Part shown: piece after piece, positions 1-10,863 of the stretch | Layout: every line of letters starts with the position of its first letter | Position numbering within the stretch: the stretch's first letter is position 1 | NCBI GenBank assembly: GCA_032622095.1 | Contig: CP136062.1 | Location: 159,150,875-159,214,874, forward strand | Direction of reading: 5' to 3' | Source of the DNA: Siphonodentalium dalli | Lineage: Eukaryota > Mollusca > Scaphopoda > Gadilida > Siphonodentaliidae | DNA: 64,000 bases | Made by a program: the position numbers and the translations under genes | The notes under the pieces: model-generated | What the model was told of the DNA's origin: nothing | The model's database searches: none | The model's input: only the letters and a program-made list of their open reading frames with translations

Positions 1-257
1 GAGTTGTTGCCCCTGCTCGCTCGGTATCTTGCGGAGTTGTTGCCCCCTGAGTTTTTTAACAGTTATCCGCTGAGACATCTCTGATGGATTTTATTCTGTG
101 ATTTATCGTCTGCCTTGTATCCATCATGTTAACGTAATTGCTCCATGCTCGCCAGATTGATTTGGATGTCGAGACTAATAGTACTGTGTAGTTATAATGC
201 AGCAATTATACAATCATCTCTGGGTTGGGAGGGGCTGTTTGTTCCGATAGAATAGCA
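1..257. other. Unassigned left edge
   Basis: No gene or repeat family that I recognise. A short phrase (gttgttgcccc) occurs twice in the first 50 bases. The rest is AT-rich and not seen elsewhere in the window. Confidence 0.4.
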
Positions 258-692
258 AACCTGCAAATACATGTAGCATGTCTGTCATTTGCAGAATGAG
301 GTCCCCAGAGGGTGAATTTAGTGATGCTATCCCACACAGCAGGCTGGCATCACTAAATTCACCCTCTGTAGACCTCATTCTGCTTAGGCCACAACTTCTG
401 GGAAGTATCTATAGTCTCAAATTAACATTGTATTGAGTTACTTTTTAACTTCTGTTCAGTTTCTATATCCCCTAATTTGCAGAAGATAAAATGCATGATC
501 GAGGAGACTTATAGGTGAACATCACCAACTTATTCAACTGGGAACTGACATAGCAGTTGAGGCCTCGTCAGAATGAGCTTCCCAGAGGGTGAATTTGGTG
601 ATGCTAGCCCACCTTGCAGAATAGCAAGCATCATTAAATTCACCCTCGGGGGACCTCATTCTGCAAATGACAGACACATTATAAATGATTGG
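258..692. mobile_element. Family C double-hairpin MITE, long form
   Basis: Reference description of family C. Two imperfect hairpins stand in inverted orientation around an AT-rich spacer. Each hairpin arm carries GCAGAATGAGGTCCCCAGAG followed by a match to GGTGAATTTAGTGATGC. The outer ends read roughly CAAGCCTGCAAATAG then TGTGTCTGTCATTTG, mirrored at the right end. Better-preserved copies (23429, 29759, 44099) have 8-bp flanking duplications and CA/TG termini, which points to the hAT superfamily. There is no transposase, so it is non-autonomous. This copy has degraded outer ends (left CTGCAAATACATG) and no visible target duplication. Confidence 0.75.
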
Positions 693-891
693 TGAATAGA
701 CACAGGGTAACAAATTGATCTATCAGTCCTGGGAATTAATCTTGGAAATAGGGAATGGCTTGGTAAAGCAGAGGTAAAATCAGTTTGCCTAGCCAATTGG
801 GTTACTAAAATTTCATTGTATCAATCATAAATATGGTACAATCTCTTTAGCCAAAATGACTTCCTTTCACACTTCTTTATATTGTCCTACT

Positions 892-1145
892 CAAGCCTTG
901 AAATAGGATGTCTGTCATTTGCAGAATGAGGTCCCCAGAGGGTGAATTTAGTGATGCTACCCCGCATAGCGGGCTAGCATCACCAAATTCACCCTCTTGG
1001 GACCTCATTCTGCTTACACCTCAGCAGAATGAGGTTCCCAGAGGGTGAATTTGGTGATGCTAGCCCGCTATGTAGGATAGTGTCACTAAATTCAACCTCT
1101 GGGGACCTCATTCTGCAACTGACAGGTACATTAAACTCAGACTTG
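892..1145. mobile_element. Family C MITE, short form
   Basis: Starts CAAGCCTTGAAATAG and ends in a diverged CTCAGACTTG. The two hairpins are joined directly at about 1010-1030 with no AT-rich spacer. It is 254 bp, the same length as the copies at 23429 and 29759. Two short overlapping open frames here are hairpin shadows. Confidence 0.8.
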
Positions 1146-1449
1146 ATGCACAATAGATTAATTATAGCTGTATCAGGAATATATTCTAAAACATTAGTAA
1201 GTGAACTATTTGCAGAAAAGTCACAGACGGTCATATCTTTTAATTTAATGTATCCAGAATTGATAACAAAGAGCACTTTTGAGTTGTTTTATGGGGATTA
1301 ATTATCTTCAATAAATGTGTTTTTGGATCATGATGGTCTGTATATTGGGCAGACTACAAACAACGTACTCTGTTACCTCCAATCAGATATCACATAGCAT
1401 ACAGGTACTTCACTAAAGATTTAAATGTTTTAGGCCACTATTAAAAATA

Positions 1450-1657
1450 CAGTAATGCCCTAAATAATCGACTCCTTAATCACAGCAGAATTATGGGTAA
1501 TTTTTCAGGATTTATTCGGAAATATATGGCTTGTTGCCATTCATCGGAAACTGAGAGCTTTCCGATGAATGGCAACAAGTCATATTTCCGACTAAATCCT
1601 GAAAAATTACCCATAATTCTGCTGTGGTTAAGGAGTCGATTATTTAGGGCATTACTG
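1450..1657. mobile_element. Family B full-length palindrome MITE (TA-flanked)
   Basis: Reference description of family B. The element is essentially one inverted repeat: left arm CAGTAATGCCCTAAATAATC ... GGCTTGTTGCCATTCATCGG, then a loop of a few bases, then the same arm reversed, ending GGGCATTACTG. TA flanks both ends. TA targets and CAGT termini suggest a mariner/Tc1-like non-autonomous element. The empty-site comparison at 16311 supports TA duplication. Nothing is left between the arms to encode a protein. In RNA the whole element would fold into a hairpin of about 100 bp. Confidence 0.85.
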
Positions 1658-1734
1658 TACAGCTATCCTTAAAGTAATTGACCTATAATGTTGTGTCACT
1701 CTGGTAATACAGTGGTAACCACCAACACTATTAA

Positions 1735-1957
1735 AACCTTTGAGTGCCAAGGGCCGATCTCATCGGCCCTAAACCTACAAAATAAGTCTGTTAAAGAATA
1801 TAAGAATAAATTATTAACATTGTAAAAAAAAAAAATTGTTAGGCCAATGCATTCTCTTATATATGCGAGGCGACCTATGGTCGACTCGCATATATAAGAG
1901 AATGCATTGGCACAGGGTATATCGGTTGATACAAAAATCGACCTGGCACTCAAAGGG
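1735..1957. mobile_element. Family A-II piggyBac-like MITE, one palindrome
   Basis: TTAA stands at 1731-1734 and 1958-1961. The terminal repeats read (C)CTTTGAGTGCCA and TGGCACTCAAAGGG. Inside, an AT-rich stretch is followed by the shared family A core palindrome (GCCAATGCATTCTCTTATAT and its mirror) at about 1842-1911. TTAA duplication and CCCTTT-type ends are typical of piggyBac-like elements. No transposase is present. Confidence 0.82.
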
Positions 1958-2069
1958 TTAAGGTTACTGATTAAAAACCGTGATTTAGAGCTATTAAAAA
2001 AAAAATTTCGAACAGAAATGCAGTGATTCTCCTAGTATATCTGTAACTTAACTTATATCTGTAACTTAA

Positions 2070-3771
2070 CCCTTTACCCAACAAACCGGCCAAATAAAGC
2101 TTCAACAGCCTAAAATATCTTCGGTCTGTCTCAATAGAACCATACAAATATGGATATCATTGGAACCGGCTCCTTGACCACATTTGTGATAGTTACAGTT
2201 ATGCCCTGTGGCAATGCATTCTCTTATATATGCGAGTCGACCATAGGTCGCCTCGCATATATAAGAGAATGCATTGGCCTAAAAAACATCTTTTTTAACA
2301 CTTTTTACCATTTTTATGTTTACCCATACCATGTATGGTAAACATAGTGTCGTTGTCCGGATTGACCACTCGTCGTTCGTCCGTCCGTTCGTCCGTCTGT
2401 CCGTCCGTCCGTCGAGCCGTCCGGACGTCTGTCCGTCCGTAGACACTTTACATGTAATGCGATAACTCAAACATTTTCTACCTTATCAAAACCAAATTTT
2501 GTATATGGGGTTTTCAGCCCAAAATACAGATCGAGTTCGAATATGGGTTTGATCCGACTTTTTTTTACAGAGTTATGGAACTTTTTCGACTTTATCTGAT
2601 CGGAACCAAATTTGGTATGTGAGTTTCTCGGCCCAAAATACAGACCGAGTTCGAATATGGGTTTGATCCGAGTTTTTTTTACAGAGTTATGGCCCTTTTT
2701 TGACTTAGAATTCATGAATTCTGCCATAACTCAAACATTTTTTATCTGATTGTAACCAAATATGGTATATGAGGTTCTCAGACCAACATACTGATTGAGT
2801 TCGAATATGGGTTTGATCGGATGTTTTTTAATGGAGTTATGGTCCTTTGACATATAGTTCACACATACTTCGATAAAGCAACCATTTTTCATCTGATAGG
2901 AGCCAAATTTGGTATATGAGTTTCTCAACTCAAAATACAGAACGAGTTTGAATATGGGTTAGATCCAATTTGTTATACCAGAGATATGGCCCTTTTTCAA
3001 CTAAGAATTATCCAATTATAACCCAAGTAACTTACAATTAATGAATACCTCAGCCTCACAGCTTCTCTGTGAGAGAGATAAAAAGACATGGTTTATTGAG
3101 AGTTATTTATAGCCCTCATATGTTCCCTCTGTATAAGAGACACAAATTAGTGAATTATTGGATAAATTGATTTAGCTATCTTATTAACCACAACTTAATG
3201 TGAATTTATTTAACTAGACCAATGGAGCTCTCTAAGTCCTTGGATGATGGGACTACATTGGATCAAACAGGGCAGAGATAGGTGATTTAACCCCTTTTAC
3301 CCATTCCATGTCTTTTAACCTTTTCCATTAAATAAATAATTATATTATTTTGATATCTCACATGGCAATTTGCAACAACATGAATAGAACTGCTTATACT
3401 ATGATAGTGGTGACAGGCTCTAGAGTTTAGACGTTATATTAACCCTTCTATATTGACTCATACATTCCAATAATTTGTGTTATTACTGGTTATTATGTAC
3501 ATTTGCCATATACTACTTCATATCATAACAGTATACTCTATAATTCAACATTAAAAGATTATGATTCTGATTATAACAATTTACTATCGCCAAGGGATGG
3601 GTTAAACATCTGCCGATCGTGATCGGCCTCTCGTTTCTTACATTCTTTAACAATTTTATAATTTTTAATGTGTTAAGCCAATGCATTCTCTTATATATGC
3701 GAGGCGACCTATGGTCGACTCACATATATAAGAGAATGCATTGGCACAGGGCCCTTCTGTTGGGTAAAGGG
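2070..3771. mobile_element. Family A-I piggyBac-like MITE split by a P1 element
   Basis: TTAA at 2066-2069 and 3772-3775. The ends are CCCTTTACCCAACA and TGTTGGGTAAAGGG. The left part (to 2315) has the GGCCAAATAAAGCTTCAACA segment and the first core palindrome. The right part resumes at 3634 with TTCTTACATTCTTTAACAAT and holds the second core palindrome. Removing 2316-3633 restores a normal A-I element of about 384 bp, as seen uninterrupted at 21579 and 30265. Confidence 0.85.
2316..3633 (+). mobile_element. P1 element, Helentron/HINE-like, complete
   Basis: Begins with a terminal hairpin (ATGTTTACCCATACCATG, then TATGGTAAACAT), followed by a (GTCC)n-rich tract at about 2375-2440. Tandem units of about 130 bp follow (2467-3010), each with aaccaaatttggtatatgag, cgagttcgaatatgggttt and gagttatggccct-like phrases. 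It ends with a GC hairpin GCCGATC-GT-GATCGGC and CTCTCG. It lies in a T-run of the host A-I element with no clear duplication. These traits match the non-autonomous Helentron (HINE/pearl) architecture. The superfamily is an inference; the ends are seen three times in this window. Confidence 0.72.
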
Positions 3772-3775
3772 TTAA

Positions 3776-4786
3776 CGAGATCCTCATTGACGTATTCTTT
3801 TTTTCAACTTTTGTTGTGACAACCCGCTAATAGACTGCGGTAACATAACCGCACGGTACCGTAACTCCACCGTAGCAACCGTCTCGTTATAGCTGATGAT
3901 ACAGTATTTTGTCACGACGACATGCAATATCTATCTCTTAGTTGCCACAGTGAAATACAAATGTACAGTTTAGCAGGAAAGAAACAACTGGTTAACCCAA
4001 AGCTACAGTGAAATAACAAAGGCTACAGTGAAATAACGAATTACATGTACTAACATGTACTAGTACATGTAGCTACACTGATAAAATGCATAGCGGAGGT
4101 GAACATTACCAACTTCAACTGGAGAACTTCATTGTGATCCTAGGTCTCCCAGTTGAGTACTAAGCAGAATGAGGTTCCCAGAGGGTGAAGTTGGTGATGC
4201 TAGCCTGCCTTGTGGGAAAAGGAAAAGCCATTCATAATTTGCTAAAATCAGCAAAATATAGAATATGAATTGGCAGAACAGGCAGAATATTATGGAAGTG
4301 TCAAAAGACCCATATTGATTTTAATTGCTTTCTTCTTTTCGCACATTTGAAAATCGTTTCGTAATTTTGCTTACAATCCATGTCCCCTGGGTACGTCGCA
4401 GACTGAAATAAATCTTCATCAGTGACAAGGAGTGTATAAGAAATAATGTTTTTCCATCGATCAATTAGGGGCTCCAGACAGCATAATATGAAAACTGATA
4501 AATGTTGGTCAATTAATGTCGGAGGTTTCCTGCCCGCCGAAAGAAATAAACGTCTTTGCTGTTAAAATATTATTTTTTATAGAATAAACGCATTAGAGGA
4601 GTTTTATGTCATAGCTTTGTGGACATATGTCTTCATAAGTGCATAAGCCTGTCTGATATATCAAGCCACTTGTAAAGTTAGATCATCTTCCACAGGGACC
4701 AGCCTAAAGGTTTCAAATGGGAGATGTCACTTCTCTATGTTCTGTTATTAGGGAGAAGTGGACTGTTAACAGTGGCTAACACAGGT
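3776..4786. other. Mostly unassigned, with a C fragment and an H fragment
   Basis: 3830-3890 is locally rich in CCGCnGT-like triplets, as in the element at 8211. 4040-4075 has clustered ACATGTAC/TACATGTA palindromes. 4695-4775 carries a fragment beginning CAGGGACCAGCCTA with gggagaagt phrases (family H, also at 7799 and 45115). No coding sequence is supported. Confidence 0.4.
4082..4217. mobile_element. Family C fragment
   Basis: An interior spacer piece plus one arm (GCAGAATGAGGTTCCCAGAG, then GGTGAAGTTGGTGATGC). It is truncated after the hairpin apex. Confidence 0.6.
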
Positions 4787-4865
4787 GCCATATTTCCGAC
4801 TAAATCCTGAAAAGTTACCCATAATTCTGCTGTGGTTAAGAAGTCGATTACTTGGAGCATTACTG
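4787..4865. mobile_element. Family B right half-arm
   Basis: Only the right arm survives (GCCATATTTCCGACTAAATC through GCATTACTG, with TA after it). The left arm is missing, so this copy can no longer fold. Confidence 0.8.
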
Positions 4866-5042
4866 TAATCATTCAATATTGAACTATATGAATGTTAATT
4901 TTTGTCCTTTTCTATCTCAATTCAATTATGCATGTGAAACAGTAACTGGAAACACAGGTATATCCCATAATGAAATTTTTTTTGGAGAAAAACCCAACTT
5001 CTGATTTAATATATTACATGTAAGTGTGCAATGATCCCCGTC

Positions 5043-5429
5043 TTCTTAAAGGGACAGATGGCCTTCACAGTGGGTACAATGCTGTTAAAATAGTCAAACC
5101 CTTTAAAACTGCTAAAAACAGAAAGAATATTGAAATAAATACATATTTTGTTCTTATACCAATAATAAATAGTATGTTATTGTCAAGTTTGTATGCTTTA
5201 TTATGTAAACAAAAGCCAGGTTCTGTAGCCAGGTTCTGTAACATTTTTTGGCTTTTGTTTACATAACAACGCATACAAACTGAACAATAATATACTATTT
5301 ACGTGATATTATGATTGGTATAAGAACAATGTCTGTCTATATTTGAATATTCTTTCTGTTTATCTCGGTTTTAACGGATGTGACTATTTTAACAGCAATA
5401 CCCACCACGAAGGCTGTCCGTTTCTTTAA
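5043..5429. mobile_element. Family D inverted-repeat element
   Basis: Long terminal inverted repeats: TTAAAGGGACAGATGGCC at the left; CTGTCCGTTTCTTTAA at the right. The inverted similarity runs through most of the element (TGTTAAAATAGTC mirrored as GACTATTTTAACA). A central palindrome is built on gtaaacaaaagccaggttct. A second copy is at about 28053. The superfamily is not assignable from the ends. Confidence 0.65.
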
Positions 5430-5444
5430 TTGCAGGAGCAAATA

Positions 5445-6006
5445 CAGTAATGCTCTAAGTAATCGACTCCTTAACCACAGCAGAATTATGGATAACTTTT
5501 CAGGATTTAGTCGGAAATATGGCTTGTTGCCATTCATCGGAAAATATTTCCGACTGAATCCTGAAAAGATACCCATAATTCTGCTGTGGTTAACCCTTTA
5601 CCCAACAAACCGGCCAAAACCGGCCAAATAAAGCTTCAACAGCCTAAAATATCTTCGGTCTGTCTCAATAGAACCATACAAATATGGATATCATTGGAAC
5701 CGGCTCCTTGACCACATTTGTGATAGTTACAGTTATGCCCTGTGCCAATGCATTCTCTTATATATGCGAGTCGACCATAGGTCGCCTTGCATATATAAGA
5801 GAATGCATTGGCCTAAAAAAAATCTTTTTTTACCATTTTTTCTTACATTCTTTAACAATTTTATAATTTTTAATGTGTTAAGCCAATGCATTCTCTTATA
5901 TATGCGAGGCGACCTATGGTCGACTCGCATATATAAGAGAATGCATTGGCACAGGGCCCTTCTGTTGTGTAAAGGGTTAAGGAGTCGATTACTTAGGGCA
6001 TTACTG
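5445..6006. mobile_element. Family B palindrome interrupted by an A-I element
   Basis: A normal B element (TA before 5445, TA after 6006) whose right arm is interrupted at its TTAA (ctgtggTTAAggagtc) by a 383-bp A-I element. With the insertion and one TTAA removed it has the usual B structure, although the apex (near 5540) is shortened. Confidence 0.88.
5594..5976. mobile_element. Family A-I element nested in a B element
   Basis: Reference A-I copy. TTAA at 5590-5593 and 5977-5980. Ends are CCCTTTACCCAACA and TGTTGTGTAAAGGG (one mismatch). It contains two core palindromes (about 5745-5813 and 5881-5950) with asymmetric centres in opposite orientation, separated by an AT-rich linker. Other B copies show the unoccupied TTAA, so this is direct evidence for TTAA duplication. 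Confidence 0.9.
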
Positions 6007-6243
6007 TAAGTGCTCTTGCTGCATTTCCTCATAGGGAGGACTGGATAGTGAGTTTAACAAGCATGCTCTATTATGGAACTTATTAACGGAACATCGCTAC
6101 TGATCAGTTTTTATTTATTTATTTATTTGTACAAATAACCATAACGAAAAAAAACAATAATTCTATTACATATTATCCTGGAGGCCCCAAGTACTAGTCT
6201 ATAACCTGCCCAGCACATAGATCAGAACTACAACAAACACCAT

Positions 6244-6540
6244 GCAAACCTTGAAATAGTGTGTCTGTAAATTGTAGCATGAGGTCCCCAGAGGGTGAAC
6301 TTAGTGGCTCTATCCCACATAGTGGTCTAGCATCACCAAATTTACCCTCTGGGGACCTCATTCTGCCTAGGCATCATCTTCTGGGAAGTATCTCTAGTCT
6401 GAAATTGTTTTTAGTTACTTTTTCCCTTCTGTTCAGTTTCTATATCCCCTAATTCTCAGAAGATAAAATGCATAATTAAATGGGTGAACATCACTAACTT
6501 CAACTGAGAATTTGGTGACGCAAGCCCACAAGGACACCTA
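6244..6540. mobile_element. Family C, left part
   Basis: Begins with a diverged (C)AAACCTTGAAATAGTGTGTC. It has the left hairpin and the AT-rich spacer, then becomes unrecognisable after ACATCACTAACTTCAACTG. Confidence 0.7.
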
Positions 6541-6590
6541 TCCAGTCTGAGATGGTTTTTATGCCTGTTATGTCAATGCTGGATTTTTAA

Positions 6591-7075
6591 TAGTTTGTCT
6601 GACATCTGCACAATGAGTTCCCTAGATGGTGAATTTAGTGACATTATCCTGTGCGGCAGGCTAGCATCACCAAATTCTGCTAGGCCTCAACTGTTATGGG
6701 AGACCTTGGTTATGTTTGAAGTCCCCCATGCAGTTGTACAGTAATGCTCTAATTAATCGACTTCTTAATCACAGCGGAATTATTGGTAACTTTTCAGGAT
6801 TTTGTCGGAAATATGGCTTGTTGCCATTCATTGGAAAGCTCTCCCGAGAGCTTTCTGATGAATGGCAACAAGCAATATTTCAGACTAAATCCTGAAAAGT
6901 TACCCATAATTCTGCTGTGGTTAAGGGTCGATTACATAGGGCATTACTGTAGTTGCATGGTGGTGTTCACCCATTGTAGTCACCTCGATTATGCATATCT
7001 TCTGCAAATCAGGGGATATAGAAACCGAACACAAGGGAAAATGTAACTTAAAACAATGTTATAAACTTATTAACT
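6591..7075. mobile_element. Family C, inverted orientation, with nested B
   Basis: The arm (TGTCTGACATCTGCACAATG) and spacer run up to CCCATGCAGTTG. A B element then interrupts, and the C spacer continues as GTTGCATGGTGGTGTTCACC to about 7075. The continuity across the B element shows that B arrived later. Confidence 0.65.
6739..6949. mobile_element. Family B palindrome nested in C
   Basis: CAGTAATGCTCTAATTAATC to GGCATTACTG with TA on each side. It is a near-complete palindrome with small mismatches (a one-base loss in the right arm near 6926). Confidence 0.85.
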
Positions 7076-7406
7076 AAACATTTCCCACCAATTAATAGGA
7101 ACCCCACTGTCGTCTGCCAAGACTGAATTTAAAGTGTGTGATATTTGCAGAATGTGCCTGATATATATATCCCACTGTTGAATATGAGATTTTTGACAAT
7201 CCTTGGCTGTTCCCGGCTGTTCCTGTGTAAGTAATACTTGGTTTAATGATCTGTATCATTTATAGGGAGAGACCACGGAATAGTAGTTTATTGAAATCTG
7301 AAAAATCAATTACTCGATCTCAGTTTGTAGGGTTGTTGGTGTTCTTGAGATGTCTGCTGTTACGTAAACTTTTTGCGGAAATAATTCAGCATCTTGATTT
7401 TGGCTC
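7076..7406. other. Unassigned
   Basis: A short phrase, atttcccaccaattaatagg, recurs at about 41890. There is no gene signal. An open frame at 7246-7572 runs into the minisatellite and is not convincing. Confidence 0.35.
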
Positions 7407-7722
7407 ATCTGATATCCCATCCAGTATCAGGCCGGGCCATCTGATATCCCGTCCAGTACCGGCCGTGCCATATGATATAGTCCCATCCAGTATCAGGCCG
7501 GGCCATCTGATATCCCATTCAGTATCGGCCGGGCCATCTGATATCCCATTCAGTATCGGCCGGGCCATATGATAACCCGTCCAGTATCAGGCCGGGCCAT
7601 CTGATATACATGTAGTCCCATCCAGTATCAGGCCGGGGCCGTCTGATATCCCATCCATTATCATCCGGGCTGTCTGATATCCCGTCGAGTATCAGGTCAT
7701 CCGTCTGATATCTCGTCCAGTA
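7407..7722. repeat. Minisatellite, about 31-37 bp units
   Basis: About eight to nine diverged units of the type ctgatatcccatccagtatc + aggccgggcca. Units differ by CCATCC/CCGTCC/CCATTC and by small insertions (atatag, acatgtag). The array is GC-rich compared with its surroundings. Open frames in both strands here follow from the repeat. Confidence 0.85.
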
Positions 7723-7798
7723 TGTTCATGCGGTCATGTTGTGATAAACTTCAAACTCCACATCCGTTCACAATTAAATGTACATGTATGCGATCAGA

Positions 7799-7883
7799 CA
7801 CAGGGACCAGCCTAGAAGTATTGGGAGAAGTTTGCTTATTAGAGAGAAGTGGAGTGCTGCTATCAGGGAGAAGTCATAATGTC
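7799..7883. mobile_element. Family H fragment
   Basis: CAGGGACCAGCCTAGAAG followed by three gagaagt phrases. It matches the piece at 4695-4775 and, reversed, 45115-45215. The same gggagaagtcacttctccct module lies inside the hAT element at 59783-60826. Confidence 0.45.
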
Positions 7884-8014
7884 TGAAGTTCAATTTATTT
7901 CCCAACATAGATGAGCCTTATATGATCCAATAAGTATTATGCTATACAAGAGTCTATTTATAAAACCATTATAATGAGTAAATCCACTGTTAAAATCAGG
8001 AAGTACACTTTTAA

Positions 8015-8172
8015 CCCTAAGTGCCAATGCATTCTCTTATACCGGTATATGCGAGTCTCCCATATATATATAAGAGAATGCATTACCCTAACAATACTTA
8101 CATTGACCTTGTAAGCCAGTGCATTCTCTTATACACGTATATTCGAGGATCTTTAATGCTGCACCAATAGGG
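8015..8172. mobile_element. Family A-III piggyBac-like MITE, shortened
   Basis: TTAA at 8011-8014 and 8173-8176. The interior has diverged half-palindromes (CCAATGCATTCTCTTATA, CCAGTGCATTCTCTTATA) and the A-III tail (gatctttaatgctgcacca). It lacks the GCGCAGCTCC part seen in other A-III copies. Confidence 0.65.
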
Positions 8173-8210
8173 TTAAATACTGTGTGAACCTACATGTATG
8201 CATACTAGTA

Positions 8211-8563
8211 CCCTGCTGGACAAAACAAGTGTCCACTTAACCACGGTGCGGTTAGCGTTGCCACCGCGGCTGAAATGCAACAACACTGCGGCTCCACCGG
8301 CTAACTACAGTTGGACCGCAGTGTACTTGCCATTCGGCCATGGTGTAGTTGCTGCAGTGTACGTTCATTAAACTGAAAAAAGATGATACAAACCAGAAAT
8401 CAAACCACGGTGCACATGCCATTCGGCCGCGTTGTAGTTGCCTTTCGGCCATGGTGTACTTGCCGTTCGGCCGCAGTGCTTAACCGCAGTTACAAACGCT
8501 GACACCGCGGCCGAACAGCAAATACACCGCGGTGCTAATGGACACTTGTTTTGTCGAGCGGGG
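8211..8563. mobile_element. GC-rich 353-bp TIR element
   Basis: Imperfect terminal repeats: CCCTGCTGGACAAAACAAGT at the left; ACTTGTTTTGTCGAGCGGGG at the right. TA lies on both sides (8209-8210, 8564-8565). The interior has repeated phrases such as gccattcggccatggtgta and accgcggc around a short AT-rich centre. It is far richer in GC and CpG than its neighbours. No protein is supported. TA flanks suggest, but do not prove, a Tc/mariner-type mechanism. Confidence 0.65.
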
Positions 8564-8860
8564 TATATGAGAGAGAGGTCACTTTTCCCCAAGGACTAAA
8601 ATATGGAGAAGTTGCACAATTTAGGGAGAAGATTCCCAAGTCGCCCCTCTTGGCTGGTCACTGCCATTTGGGTGGGGAATAATGTGGTTTCGAGGTTGGT
8701 GAGTACCATGCATTCAAGATGTACAAATGCACAAAAACATAATACATGTATATGAGGAACTGACATCAAACATAGCATTTTGACTGTTACGAGCATGTGC
8801 TTGTTTATTTTTAAAACAAGTTCATACCTAATATTTGTTTGGAAATACTCAGTGGTTTTT

Positions 8861-9645
8861 AGCTCACCTGAGACGAAGTCTCCGGTGGAGCTATAGTCAT
8901 CACTCCTCGTCCGTCCGTGCATCCGTCTGTCCGTCCGTCCGTCAACTTTTTTTTTTTTAAACAACTTCTCCTCTGAAACCATCATACCGAATTGGTTCAT
9001 ATTTGGTGTGGATGTTCCCTAGGTGACTCTCATTCAGATTTGTTCAAATGAGGTCACTGGGTCAAATAGTTGCGAAACCAGGGCCATAACTCTATTCCTC
9101 CATAGTAATTCTTACAACAACTTCTTGTCCATAACCATTGTGCCGATTTAGCTAATATTTGGTATGGAGGGTCCTTGGGTGACTGGTGTTCAGATTTGTT
9201 CAAATGAGGTCACCCGGTCAATTAGTTGAGAAACCAGGGCCATAACTCATAGTAATTCTTACAATGACTTCTTCTTCTTCTGGTGTTCAGATTTGTTCAA
9301 ATGGGGTCACTGGGTCAAATAGGGGCAGAGCTAGGGACATAACTTTAAAAAAAAATTGAATTTTTGAATTTTGACCTTTAATTTTTGTTTAGGACACATC
9401 ACAGTCTCATATTTCTTACCTAGATTTTTCTTAGCATGTTCTTCATCTGTATGGATTTTGGTATTGTTTATTTAACCCCTTCCACTCTTGTTTTGATATA
9501 GAATTCATCCAAGACAGGATTACTCAAACATTTTTCATCTGATCAACACCAAATTTGGTATATGAATTTTTGGACACTTATATACAGATCAAGTTAAAAT
9601 ATGGGTTTGATCCGATATTTTTAACAGAGTAATGGCCATAATTCC
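8861..9645 (+). mobile_element. P4 element plus one P1-type unit
   Basis: Preceded by a T-run. A terminal hairpin (AGCTCACCTGAGAC ... GTCTCCGGTGGAGCT) leads into a GTCCGTCC-rich tract (8908-8943), then tandem units of about 165 bp with cagatttgttcaaatgaggt and ccagggccataactc. From about 9500 a single P1-type unit follows (aaatttggtatatgaatttt, atatgggtttgatccgat). The right end is not defined. Confidence 0.6.
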
Positions 9646-9940
9646 CCAAAAAATAATAAAAAATTCAGGAACTCCTTGATCAATTTAACATACAAAACAA
9701 TTTATCACCCCCCCCCCACATGACCCAGAACCCCACCCTGTCCCCAACCAACAGCATTCCACCCTATCTCACCTCCTAACTCACAGGTAAATAAAGTATT
9801 TTTTATTTAAATAAATTAAAAAACATGAACTGACAGACATGACACATGGCAGGGCAGATAGAGAGATAAGAGAGCTATAGGCAGAGTCCCCAGGGAGTGC
9901 ATTCATGTCATTCATAATTTAAATTTCATTTTCTCCAAGA

Positions 9941-10134
9941 GTGTCTGGCATTTGTAGAATGAGGTTCCCAGAGGGTGAATTCATGTTGCTCCACACAGCA
10001 GGCTAGCATAACCAAATACACCCTCTGAGAACCTTATTCTGCTTAGGCCTCATCTTCTGTGCAGGATAGCGTCACTAAATTCACCCTCTGGGGACCTCAT
10101 TCTGCAAATAACAGACAGACTATCTCAAGGCTTG
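9941..10134. mobile_element. Family C, internally deleted
   Basis: Has a left arm (GTGTCTGGCATTTGTAGAAT) and a right end (ACAGACAGACTATCTCAAGG then CTTG). Most of the spacer and one arm are missing. Confidence 0.7.
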
Positions 10135-10135
10135 A

Positions 10136-10863
10136 TTGTATAATACAGTGTGTTGCTTGAGGCCAGACATGCACAATGTAGGAACAGACATGCTTTTAGT
10201 GATGCTATCCCACACAGCGGGCTAGCATCACCAAATTCACCATTTGGAGACCTCATTCTGCTTAGGCCTCATCTTCTGGGAAGTATCTATAGTATCAAAT
10301 TTACATTGTTGTTAGTTAAATTTCCCTTCTAGGAAGTTTCTATATCCCCTAAATTGCAGAAGATAAAATTCATAATTGAGGGGCCCAATGGGTGAACATC
10401 ACCAACTTCAACTGGGGAAATTCAATTTTATTCTAGGTCTTCCATAGCAGTTGAGGGCCTTATCAGAATGAGGTCCCCAGAGGGTGAATTTAGCGTCACT
10501 AAATTCACCATCTGGGGACCTCATTCTGCAAATGACAGACACACTATCACACTATTTCAAGGCTTGTTGTATAATACATTGTGTTGCTTGAGGCCAGGCA
10601 TGCACAATGTAGGAACAGACACGCTTTTTGTGATGCTATTCCGCACAGCAGGCTAGCATCACCAAATTCACCCTCTGGCGACCTCATTCTGCTTAGGCCT
10701 CATCTTCTGGGAAGTATCTATAGTATCAAATTTACATTGTTGTTAGTTAAATTTCCCTTCTAGGAAGTTTCTATATCGTCTAATTTGCAGAAGATAAAAT
10801 TCATAAATGAGGTGCCCAATGGGTGAATATCACCAACTTCAACTGGGGAACTTTATTTTTATC
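10136..10863. repeat. 431-bp tandem duplication of a C-derived unit
   Basis: Unit 1 is 10136-10566. Unit 2 starts at 10567 and is recognisable to about 10863. Both begin ttgtataataca, share gcttgaggcca and a C hairpin arm, and have paired open frames offset by exactly 431 bases. The second unit lacks the terminal arm. Confidence 0.75.

Noticed and set aside
5733-6032. Recurrent short proteins with RIYKRMHW and similar phrases
   Set aside because: They are translations of the family A core palindrome and appear on both strands wherever it occurs.
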